Shown: positions 1 through 5,827 of the stretch, one piece after another
How the letters are laid out: each line of letters starts with the position of its first letter
How positions within the stretch are numbered: position 1 is the first letter of the stretch
From: Patescibacteria group bacterium
Lineage (GTDB): Bacteria; Patescibacteriota; Patescibacteriia; UBA2591; PGYQ01
Assembly: GCA_020057535.1 (NCBI GenBank)
Contig: JAGVFS010000061.1
Span: 1 to 7,499, forward strand
Reading direction: 5' to 3'
Length of the DNA: 7,499 nucleotides
Notes under the pieces: model-generated
Told to the model about the DNA's origin: nothing
Seen by the model: the letters and a program-made list of their open reading frames with translations, nothing else
Databases searched by the model: none
Translations under genes and position numbers: made by a program

Positions 1-134
1 AATTTCACTTGCTTGTTAATGATGGGCAATACCCATCTTAATCGCTCTTCCAGAGCGCTATTTGGCAATTTTATACACATATCTGCTGAGATTTTTCCAT
101 AGTTTTTGGAAAACCGCCATATGTGTGTGCACAT
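1..134 (-). CDS. Transposase N-terminus (partial)
   Basis: An open frame on the minus strand starts at ATG 134 and runs off the left edge after 44 codons. A second possible start is ATG 80 (residue 19). The visible protein contains LPNSALEERLRWVLPIINKQ (residues 23-42). From memory of the families, this resembles the first helix of the N-terminal helix-turn-helix region of DDE integrase-type transposases (IS481/IS3-like) common in Patescibacteria genomes. The catalytic DDE domain would lie outside the window. A purine-rich AGAAGAGG stretch precedes ATG 134 but ends only 2 bases before it, close for an SD, so the start is uncertain. An in-frame TAA at 168-170 limits the upstream extent. The family call is tentative because only the N-terminus is present. 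Confidence 0.5.
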   Translation of the reverse strand, partial: MCTHIWRFSKNYGKISADMCIKLPNSALEERLRWVLPIINKQVK

Positions 135-146
135 TACCTCTTCTAA

Positions 147-174
147 TTGACTTTTCCAAAAAAAATGTTATGAT
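147..174 (+). promoter_or_regulatory. Strong sigma70-like promoter with extended -10, pointing out of the IS end
   Basis: TTGACT (147-152) and TATGAT (169-174) are separated by 16 bases, and a TGT triplet (166-168) directly before the -10 gives the extended -10 TGn pattern. Transcription would start near 181 and run rightward into the mini-ORFs, the unknown gene and pheS. No other good promoter is visible before pheS, so this may drive that whole group. It lies inside the probable IS end, so it may have been brought in by the insertion. Confidence 0.55.
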
Positions 175-177
175 ATT

Positions 178-189
178 TGTCAGTTGACA
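178..189. repeat. TGTCA-GT-TGACA palindrome at the probable IS boundary
   Basis: Perfect 5-bp arms (178-182 and 185-189) flank a 2-base centre. It fits an IS tip. It also contains TTGACA (184-189), an isolated consensus -35 hexamer facing right, but no acceptable -10 lies 15-19 bases downstream. Confidence 0.5.
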
Positions 190-199
190 AGGAGTTTAA

Positions 200-235
200 A
201 TGGTAAATAAAGGAATAAAATTTATTTTTACCTAG
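200..235 (+). CDS. Possible 11-codon leader peptide
   Basis: ATG 200 to TAG 235 encodes MVNKGIKFIFT. It is preceded by a full AAGGAG Shine-Dalgarno sequence (189-194) with 5-base spacing and lies about 20 bases after the predicted transcription start. This is the best ribosome-binding site in the window, while the large genes nearby have none, so translation is plausible despite the tiny size. Two of 11 codons are Phe (TTT), and the downstream genes include pheS. The E. coli pheST operon has a Phe-rich leader peptide, pheM, but no terminator hairpin follows here, so attenuation is not supported. It could also be a relic of a gene broken by the insertion. Confidence 0.35.
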   Translation: MVNKGIKFIFT

Positions 236-245
236 AGGTGATTGG

Positions 246-305
246 TTGATAGTTAAGATAGTTGTTTTGTTGATATTTAATTTTAAAATATGGAAGAAAA
301 AATGA
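246..305 (+). CDS. Possible 19-codon peptide with TTG start
   Basis: TTG 246 to TGA 305 encodes MIVKIVVLLIFNFKIWKKK, a hydrophobic stretch with a lysine-rich tail. AGAGGTG (234-240) lies 5 bases upstream, a good SD at good spacing. Its stop overlaps an in-frame ATG of the next gene (ATG 302-304, TGA 303-305), the classic ATGA coupling arrangement. This suggests it could deliver ribosomes to the unknown gene downstream. Its small size and non-ATG start keep confidence low. Confidence 0.25.
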   Translation: MIVKIVVLLIFNFKIWKKK

Positions 306-925
306 CAACAAATGGATTTTTAATAGAAAATAAACCAGAAATAAAAAAAATTTTGCCTTTACCTTTAGAGAAAATTTTTGAAGATGAAAAAATTAAAAAA
401 ATTTTTGAAGGTAATATGACAGAAGAAAAATTAGAACGACTAGAAAATAAATTAGATGGTAAATTTTTTAGTTTAGAGAAAGAAGATTGGGAGAAAATAA
501 TGGAAATTATACAAAAACATCATAATTATGAAATGGAAGACAAACACGGCAATTGTCCAGCCGCAGAAATGGAAAATATTTATTTTAAATTTCCTTTATT
601 ATTAGTAATTTTTTATTTAAAAAATAAAACAGGAATTGATTTTAGAATTTTTTTTGAAAATTTTAACAGTAAAGACGAAGAAATAAAATTAAAAGAGAAT
701 ATAAAAAATAATTATTCAATAGAAAATATAAAAAATTTTATAGAAGGAGTAGAAAAATTTAATAATGAAATGACAGAAGTGAAAAAAGTAATAAAAAAGA
801 AAGAAGTGATAGAAAAAATTAACACTATGCTTACAATAATAGTTATTAATATAGAATTAATAGAAGATATATTTAAAGAAGAATTAAAAGAATTAAATAA
901 AAGAATTAAAGAAATAGATTTTTAA
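290..925 (+). CDS. Unknown Lys/Glu-rich protein upstream of pheS
   Basis: The 211-residue product is not recognised. It is dominated by Lys, Glu, Ile and Asn. Strongly charged, helix-prone stretches near residues 43-75, 150-176 and 194-209 suggest an alpha-helical, partly coiled-coil soluble protein. There is no signal peptide; the hydrophobic stretch at 99-110 is too short and isolated to be a convincing membrane span. The only Cys is C89, within a short HGNCPAAE segment that stands out from the low-complexity background. I keep the longest start (ATG 290), because other genes here also lack an SD. ATG 302 (residue 5) is a real alternative: it has GGAAG 5 bases upstream and overlaps the preceding mini-ORF's stop. 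Only 10 bases separate its stop from pheS, so the two are probably co-transcribed. An uninterrupted 636-base frame makes it a likely real gene, but no function can be assigned. Confidence 0.75.
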   Translation: MEEKMTTNGFLIENKPEIKKILPLPLEKIFEDEKIKKIFEGNMTEEKLERLENKLDGKFFSLEKEDWEKIMEIIQKHHNYEMEDKHGNCPAAEMENIYFKFPLLLVIFYLKNKTGIDFRIFFENFNSKDEEIKLKENIKNNYSIENIKNFIEGVEKFNNEMTEVKKVIKKKEVIEKINTMLTIIVINIELIEDIFKEELKELNKRIKEIDF

Positions 926-935
926 TTAATTTATT

Positions 936-1964
936 ATGCAAAATAGATTACAAAAATTAAAACAAGAAATATTTGATAAATTAGCAGAGATTAAACATCT
1001 TGATGTTTTGCGCGATTTAGAAGTTAAATATTTGGGACGTAAGGGAGAATTTACTAAAATTTTACGTTGTTTAAAAGATTTAACGATTCAAGAAAAAAAA
1101 GAAATTGGAAAGTTGGCGAATGAAATCAAAAAAGATTTACAAGAAAAATTTGAAGAAGTAAAAAATGTTATTACAAAAAATGTTATTAAAAGAGAAAAAT
1201 TAGATGTAACTTTACCCGGAGAAAAAATAGAAAAAGGTCATTTACATCCAATTACGATTATTCAAAATGAATTAGAGGATTTATTTATTTCAATGGGATT
1301 TATGGTTTTAGACGGACCTGAATTAGAAAGCGATTATTATAATTTTGAAGCATTAAATATTCCAAAACATCATCCAGCTCGCGATATGCAAGATACTTTT
1401 TATATTGATAAAAAAAATAAAAAACAAGAATATGATTTAGTAATGCGAACTCATACCTCGCCTGTTCAAGTAAGAGCGATGCAAAAATATGGCGCTCCAT
1501 TAAGGTGTGTAGTGCCTGGCAAAGTGTTTAGAAATGAAGCGCTTGACGCTTGTCATGAACATACTTTCTATCAATTAGAAGGATTGATGATTGATGAGAA
1601 TATTTCTATTAGCAATTTAATTGCTGTAATGAAAAAATTATTAAATGGAATTTTTAAAAAAGAAATGGAAACTAGGGTTAGACCTGGATATTTTCCTTTT
1701 GTAGAACCTGGAATTGAGCTTGATATTAAATGCGCTATTTGTAACGGTAAAGGATGTCCGAGTTGTAAAAATAGCGGTTGGTTAGAATTATTTCCAGCTG
1801 GTATGGTACATCCCAATGTGTTAATAGCCGGCAATATTGATCCAAAAAAATATTCAGGTTTTGCATTTGGTTTGGGATTGACCAGATTAATAATGATGAA
1901 ATATGGAATTAATGATATTAGATTGTTTAACAGTGGAGATTTAAGATTTTTGGAACAATTCTAA
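936..1964 (+). CDS. pheS: Phenylalanyl-tRNA synthetase alpha subunit
   Basis: This is the catalytic subunit of the cytoplasmic alpha2-beta2 enzyme that activates phenylalanine with ATP and charges tRNA-Phe. Its 342 residues are normal for bacterial PheS. Residues 1-90 form the charged N-terminal coiled-coil arm that contacts tRNA. The class II core follows: motif 1 region with DGPELESDYYNFEALNIP (126-143) and HHPARDMQDTFY (145-156), then RTHTSPVQ (171-178), motif 2 with VFRNE (197-201) and HTFYQLEG (209-216), and motif 3 GLGLTR (312-317). Four cysteines (C266, C269, C274, C277) form a CxxC-x4-CxxC knuckle before GWLELFPAGMVHPNV, a variant seen in many bacterial PheS proteins and probably zinc-binding. 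ATG 936 has no SD; the preceding 20 bases are almost pure A/T, and ribosomes may arrive from the unknown gene ending at 925. Unusually, pheT does not follow directly: a Fic gene lies between. Confidence 0.97.
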   Translation: MQNRLQKLKQEIFDKLAEIKHLDVLRDLEVKYLGRKGEFTKILRCLKDLTIQEKKEIGKLANEIKKDLQEKFEEVKNVITKNVIKREKLDVTLPGEKIEKGHLHPITIIQNELEDLFISMGFMVLDGPELESDYYNFEALNIPKHHPARDMQDTFYIDKKNKKQEYDLVMRTHTSPVQVRAMQKYGAPLRCVVPGKVFRNEALDACHEHTFYQLEGLMIDENISISNLIAVMKKLLNGIFKKEMETRVRPGYFPFVEPGIELDIKCAICNGKGCPSCKNSGWLELFPAGMVHPNVLIAGNIDPKKYSGFAFGLGLTRLIMMKYGINDIRLFNSGDLRFLEQF

Positions 1965-2003
1965 TTAGCTCGGTAATTTTTAGTTTATAGTTTGCAAAAA
2001 AAC

Positions 2004-2034
2004 AAATCTATTGAAGTTCAACCTCAATAGATTT
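2004..2034. repeat. 11-bp perfect inverted repeat between pheS and the Fic gene
   Basis: AAATCTATTGA (2004-2014) and TCAATAGATTT (2024-2034) are exact reverse complements around a 9-base loop. A run of seven A's lies just before the left arm, so the hairpin is followed by a U-tract only if read leftward; rightward there is no U-tract. It is therefore a poor terminator for pheS. It may act as a leftward or weak terminator, or as a dyad operator for the Fic promoter about 30 bases downstream. Confidence 0.6.
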
Positions 2035-2043
2035 CAATAGATC
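2024..2043. repeat. Tandem 10-bp repeat TCAATAGATT / TCAATAGATC
   Basis: Two adjacent copies (2024-2033 and 2034-2043) differ only in the last base. The first copy is also the right arm of the inverted repeat at 2004-2034, giving three copies of one 10-bp word, one of them inverted. The 10-base period puts the tandem copies on the same DNA face, as expected for a protein-binding site. Confidence 0.55.
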
Positions 2044-2062
2044 ATTTAATAATTAGGTATTA

Positions 2063-2091
2063 TTTACATTCGTCTAATAATTGTCTATAAT
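2063..2091 (+). promoter_or_regulatory. Near-consensus promoter for a leaderless Fic mRNA
   Basis: TTTACA (2063-2068) and a perfect TATAAT (2086-2091) are separated by exactly 17 bases. Only 6 bases lie between the -10 and the Fic ATG at 2098, so the expected start site 7 bases after the -10 is the A of the ATG itself. There is no room for an SD. The Fic gene thus appears to be expressed from its own promoter as a leaderless transcript, independent of pheS. Confidence 0.7.
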
Positions 2092-2098
2092 ACGTCTA
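2072..2098. promoter_or_regulatory. Three GTCTA repeats at exact 11-bp period over the -10 and start site
   Basis: GTCTA occurs at 2072-2076, 2083-2087 and 2094-2098, each starting 11 bases after the last. They span the spacer, the -10 box and the predicted transcription start. About one helical turn apart, they would present one face to a DNA-binding protein that could block polymerase. The related word ATCTA/TAGAT appears in the upstream repeats at 2004-2043. An operator role is an inference; the spacing is observed. Confidence 0.45.
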
Positions 2099-3147
2099 TG
2101 ATTAAATTTATTACATTTCAACCTCGTTATATTATTACTTCACGGCTTTTGGCTAATATTAAACGTATTACGAAATTAGTAACTGAATTAAATTATAAAT
2201 ATTTTTCAAAAGTTGTTCTTTTAGATTTTGAACGCAAAGCTCGTGAAATTTCCGCGCATTCTTCCACAGGCATTGAAGGAAATCCGCTTCCACTTACTGA
2301 AGTTAAAAAAATATTAAAACATGCGCCGGAACACATTAGAGATAGTGAGCGTGAAATTCTTAATTATAATCAAGTACTTGAGTACCTTAACACGCTGCTT
2401 CAACAAAATGAATATTCTTTTAATTTAAAACTTATTCTTAATATTCAAAAAATAGTTACAATTAATTTAATTGATAAATTAAGATCTGGCAAGCTTAGAC
2501 AAGAACCTGTATTTGTAAATAATCCGCAAACTCGACAAGTAATTTATTTTCCGCCGGATCATCAAGATATTCCTCAACTTATTGACGAACTATTTAAATT
2601 TGTAAATATAAACAAAACCAAAATAGACCCGTTAATTATTGCTGGCATTTTTCATAAGCAATTTGTAGTTATTCATCCTTTTATAGATGGAAATGGACGA
2701 ACCATTCGATTGGCTACAAAAATATTATTAGCAGGCATGGGATTAAACACATTCAATCTTTTTAGTTTTGAAAATTATTATAATCAAAATGTTACAAAAT
2801 ATTTTCAAAACGTTGGTTTAATAGGAAATTATTATGATATTAAAAACAAAATAGATTTTACTCCATGGTTAGAATATTTTACCGATGGTATTATTGATGA
2901 ATTATTGCGCGTAAGCGATGAACTTATTAAATTAAATAACACTCCGGGTACTGAATTACAATCATATCATCGCGTAATAATAAATTATGTTAAAAAACAT
3001 AGATTTATTAAAGATAGTGATTATTCCAAACTTACAACACGAGCTAAGCCAACGCGAAATTTAGATTTTAAAAAATTGATTGAACTTGGATTTATTAAGA
3101 AACAAGGCAAAGGCAAGGCGACGTATTATGTGTTAAAAATAAATTAA
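2098..3147 (+). CDS. Fic-domain protein, likely AMP transferase (class II type)
   Basis: Fic enzymes usually move AMP from ATP onto a hydroxyl side chain of a target protein. The complete signature HPFIDGNGRTIR (193-204) carries the catalytic His194-equivalent (H193), the acidic metal ligand D198 and the phosphate-binding N199-G-R region. The N-terminal STGIEGN (56-62) matches the inhibitory [S/T]xxxE[G/N] motif with E60, so the enzyme should be self-inhibited in the class II arrangement. The flap segment before FPP is at about 144-153. Residues 290-349 resemble a winged helix (LTTRAKPTRNLDFKKLIELG, then a KGKATYYVL wing), as in many stand-alone Fic proteins, and could bind DNA. The 349-residue length is typical. 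It lies between pheS and pheT with its own leaderless promoter and uses the Leu codon CTT far more than they do, which suggests acquisition. There is no adjacent small antitoxin gene, consistent with built-in inhibition. The target is unknown. Confidence 0.93.
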   Translation: MIKFITFQPRYIITSRLLANIKRITKLVTELNYKYFSKVVLLDFERKAREISAHSSTGIEGNPLPLTEVKKILKHAPEHIRDSEREILNYNQVLEYLNTLLQQNEYSFNLKLILNIQKIVTINLIDKLRSGKLRQEPVFVNNPQTRQVIYFPPDHQDIPQLIDELFKFVNINKTKIDPLIIAGIFHKQFVVIHPFIDGNGRTIRLATKILLAGMGLNTFNLFSFENYYNQNVTKYFQNVGLIGNYYDIKNKIDFTPWLEYFTDGIIDELLRVSDELIKLNNTPGTELQSYHRVIINYVKKHRFIKDSDYSKLTTRAKPTRNLDFKKLIELGFIKKQGKGKATYYVLKIN

Positions 3148-3215
3148 GCAAGGATTTGAAATTTTTTTAGAACAATTTTAAATAATTTTTAATTTTTATA
3201 TTTTTTAAATAGATG

Positions 3216-3258
3216 TTGACTAACAATACGTTGTGCGACAAAATCCAACATATATAAA
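3216..3258 (+). promoter_or_regulatory. Possible pheT promoter region
   Basis: In the 142-base gap after the Fic gene, TTGTGC (3231-3236) and TATAAA (3253-3258) are 16 bases apart. A second option is TTGACT (3216-3221) with a weak CAAAAT (3239-3244) at 17 bases. Either gives a short A/T-rich leader before ATG 3290. The 3210-3240 stretch also contains alternating ACAA/TTGT words that could pair. A promoter is expected because the Fic insertion separates pheT from pheS, but none of the elements is strong. Confidence 0.3.
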
Positions 3259-3289
3259 TTAAATTACATAAAAATTATTAATAAATCTT

Positions 3290-5806
3290 ATGCAACTATC
3301 TTTAAATTGGCTAAAGGATTTTGTTGAAATTCCAGAATCTTTGACGCCAGAACAATTGGGTTTGAAATTAACAATGCATACTGTTGAAATTGATGGAATT
3401 AAAAAACAAGCAGAAAATCTTAATAATATTGTAATTGGAAAAATTTTAAAAATAGAAAAACATCCTAATGCGGATAAATTAAAAGTGTGCACAGTTAATA
3501 TTGGTGATGAAAATTTACAAATTGTTTGTGGAGGTTTAAATTTAAAAGAAGAAATGTTGGTGGTATTGGCTAAAATTGGCGCTAAAGTGCGTTGGCATGG
3601 AGAAGGTGAATTAATTGAACTTACATCAGCAACTATTCGTGGAAAAAAATCACAAGGAATGATTTGCGCGTCAACAGAAATTGGCTTGAGTGAAATATTT
3701 TCATTGAAAAATGAAAAAGAAATTTTAGATTTAACTGAAAATAATTTCAAACCTGGAATTGCATTGGCTACCGCATTAAAATTAAATGATGTAATTTTTG
3801 AAGTTGATAATAAATCAATTACTAATCGGCCGGATTTGTGGGGACATTTTGGAATAGCAAGAGAGATTAGCGCATTTTTAGGAACACAAATGATTATAAA
3901 CACTAAACAAATAATTGCGAATAAATTTTCAATAGATTCGACAAATTCATCACAGGTTTTCAATTCTCAATTTTCAAATAAATTTAAAATTAATATAAAA
4001 GTAGAAAATCATGAATTATGTCCGCGTTATATGGCGATTGCAATAAATGGAATAAAAATAGAAGAATCTCCAGAGTGGATGCAAAAAAGATTGATTAGCG
4101 TTGGTATGCGACCAATTAATAATGTTGTTGATATTACTAATTATGTGATGTTAGAACTTGGACAGCCAACGCATATTTTTGATTTAAAAAAAATCAAAAA
4201 TATGCAAATTCCAAATTTTAAATCTCAAACAAATATAATTATTAGAAATGCCAAGAACAAAGAGGTAATAAAAACTTTGGATGGGCAGGATAGAAGATTA
4301 GATGAGAATGTGTTAGTTATTGCGAATTTAGAGAATCCGATTGCTATTGCTGGCGTAATGGGTGGGGCTAATACTGAAGTTGATAATAAAACCACTTCTA
4401 TTTTAATAGAATCAGCTAATTTTAATCCTGTTTCAATAAGAAAAACAGCGCAAAAATTAGATTTACGTTCTGAAGCTTCAATGCGTTTTGAAAAATCTCT
4501 TGATCCAAATTTATGCGAAATAGCATTAAATAGAATCGTAGAATTAATTAAAGAATTTTGTCCAAAAGCAGAAATTATTAGTAAAGCGCAAGATGAAAAA
4601 AAGTTTAAATTAAATCAAGGGCCGATTAAATTGGATTTGGATTGGCTTAATAAAAGAATCGGACAAGAAATTTCTAAAAAAAGAGTTCAAGAAATTTTAG
4701 AAAATTTAGGATTTGAAATTAAAAAAAATAATAAAATTTTAATAATAACAATTCCAACATGGCGCGCAACAAAAGATATTTCTATTCCAGAGGATTTAGT
4801 TGAAGAAATAATTAGAATTTATGGTTATAATAATTTAAAATCTGAAATGCCTAAAGTTGTGATGCAAGCGCCGGAAATTAATAATGAACGTTTGTTAGAA
4901 AGAAAAGTAAAAAATATTTTATCAATTGGCGCAAAATTAACAGAGACTCATAATTATTCTTTTGTAAATGAAGAACAGCTTGAAAAGTTAAAAATTAAAT
5001 CATCATCAACAATAAAATTGGTCAATTCTTTATCTGAGGATTTAACAATACTTAAACCAAGTTTGATTTTCGATTTTTTAAAAAATATAAAAATCAATCA
5101 AGCTAAATATGAAAATATTAATTTATTTGAAATTGATAATATTTTTTTAAATTCATTAGGAAATATTAATAAGAATAATATTGATCAAGAGAAATTACCG
5201 CGCCAAGAAAAATATATTGGTATTTTGATAGCAAACAACGATGAAGTTTTTTCTAAAATTAAAGGTATTGTGGAGTATTTATTAAAACAATTTGATTTGC
5301 AAGTTAATTTTAAGCCGGTCAAAAATTCTCTAGAATGGGCGAATAAAAATATAATTGCTCAAATAAGTGTTTTAAATAAAGATATTGGAATTGTCGCGCA
5401 ATTAGATAATCAAATTGCTGAAAATTTAGGAATAAAAAAACAAGTTGCTGTCGCTGAAATAAATTTTCAAAAATTTTACGATTTGATTGTATCAACTCCA
5501 GAAAAAAAATATAAAGAACTTGAAAAATATCCAGTCGTTGTTAGAGATTTGGCGTTTGTTGTTAATGAAGAAATTTTATACAGTGACATTAAAAACGAAA
5601 TAGAAAATTTTAATAAACTTATTAGTTGTGTAGAATTATTTGATGTTTATCAAGGGGGAAAAATAGGGCAAGATAAAAAAAATTTAGCATTTCGTATTAC
5701 ATATCAAGCTAATAAAACTTTAACAACAGAAGAAATTAACGAAATGCAAAATAAAATAATTAAACATTTAGAAAAAAAATTTCAAGCTCAAATTCGTAAT
5801 TTTTAA
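3290..5806 (+). CDS. pheT: Phenylalanyl-tRNA synthetase beta subunit
   Basis: PheT is the non-catalytic partner of PheS; it binds tRNA-Phe and hydrolyses mischarged Tyr-tRNA-Phe. All expected domains appear in order: an N-terminal strand (1-38), an EMAP/Trbp111-like OB tRNA-binding domain (about 45-150, with IEKHPNADKLKVCTV and QIVCGG), the B3/B4 editing domain (about 240-425, with NNVVDITNYVMLELGQPTH and AIAGVMGG), the B5 domain (about 445-515), a degenerate class II core (about 530-735) and the C-terminal FDX-ACB anticodon-binding fold (about 745-838, with KYPVVVRDLAFVV). At 838 residues it is slightly longer than the usual roughly 800; the extra length seems to be A/T-rich linkers near 205-232 and 620-640. 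There is no SD before ATG 3290, but the MQLSLNWLKDFV start is the canonical N-terminus. The Fic gene separates it from pheS. Confidence 0.97.
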   Translation: MQLSLNWLKDFVEIPESLTPEQLGLKLTMHTVEIDGIKKQAENLNNIVIGKILKIEKHPNADKLKVCTVNIGDENLQIVCGGLNLKEEMLVVLAKIGAKVRWHGEGELIELTSATIRGKKSQGMICASTEIGLSEIFSLKNEKEILDLTENNFKPGIALATALKLNDVIFEVDNKSITNRPDLWGHFGIAREISAFLGTQMIINTKQIIANKFSIDSTNSSQVFNSQFSNKFKINIKVENHELCPRYMAIAINGIKIEESPEWMQKRLISVGMRPINNVVDITNYVMLELGQPTHIFDLKKIKNMQIPNFKSQTNIIIRNAKNKEVIKTLDGQDRRLDENVLVIANLENPIAIAGVMGGANTEVDNKTTSILIESANFNPVSIRKTAQKLDLRSEASMRFEKSLDPNLCEIALNRIVELIKEFCPKAEIISKAQDEKKFKLNQGPIKLDLDWLNKRIGQEISKKRVQEILENLGFEIKKNNKILIITIPTWRATKDISIPEDLVEEIIRIYGYNNLKSEMPKVVMQAPEINNERLLERKVKNILSIGAKLTETHNYSFVNEEQLEKLKIKSSSTIKLVNSLSEDLTILKPSLIFDFLKNIKINQAKYENINLFEIDNIFLNSLGNINKNNIDQEKLPRQEKYIGILIANNDEVFSKIKGIVEYLLKQFDLQVNFKPVKNSLEWANKNIIAQISVLNKDIGIVAQLDNQIAENLGIKKQVAVAEINFQKFYDLIVSTPEKKYKELEKYPVVVRDLAFVVNEEILYSDIKNEIENFNKLISCVELFDVYQGGKIGQDKKNLAFRITYQANKTLTTEEINEMQNKIIKHLEKKFQAQIRNF

Positions 5807-5817
5807 AAGTTAAAAGT
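5804..5817 (+). repeat. 7-bp tandem repeat at the pheT stop
   Basis: TAAAAGT occurs twice in tandem, the first copy beginning with the pheT TAA stop. It fills most of the 21-base gap to the next gene, leaving no SD there. It may be slippage-derived. Confidence 0.4.
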
Positions 5818-5827
5818 TAATTTTAGT

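Larger units (their letters stand above)
1..189 (-). mobile_element. Probable end of an insertion sequence (partial, runs off left edge)
   Basis: Read leftward from 189, this segment begins TGTCAACTGACA, a palindromic tip of the TGT...ACA kind common at IS ends. About 55 bases further in, a transposase-like reading frame starts and continues beyond the window. The segment has several short GC-richer stems, unlike the neighbouring AT-rich DNA. The outer boundary at 189 is inferred only from the terminal palindrome. The other end and any target-site duplication lie outside the window, so element identity and completeness cannot be determined. Confidence 0.45.

Noticed and set aside
184..221. 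Second promoter using TTGACA at 184-189
   Set aside because: No -10-like hexamer at 15-19 bases; the best candidate, TAAAAT (216-221), is 26 bases away.
190..300. pheM-like transcription attenuator or T-box before pheS
   Set aside because: No GC-rich terminator/antiterminator pair or T-box sequence is visible, and a 636-base gene lies between this leader and pheS.
1300..1500. 66-codon minus-strand ORF inside pheS
   Set aside because: Antisense shadow of a well-conserved pheS region; no family resemblance or start signal.
1571..1834. 87-codon minus-strand ORF inside pheS
   Set aside because: Antisense to PheS motif 2 and the cysteine knuckle; explained by the real gene.
3148..3215. Intrinsic terminator after the Fic gene
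   Set aside because: There are several T-runs but no stable stem before them; they reflect AT richness.
3259..3963. 234-codon minus-strand ORF over the pheT start
   Set aside because: Antisense to the conserved PheT OB domain; composition is that of a reverse-complement shadow, with no recognisable domain.
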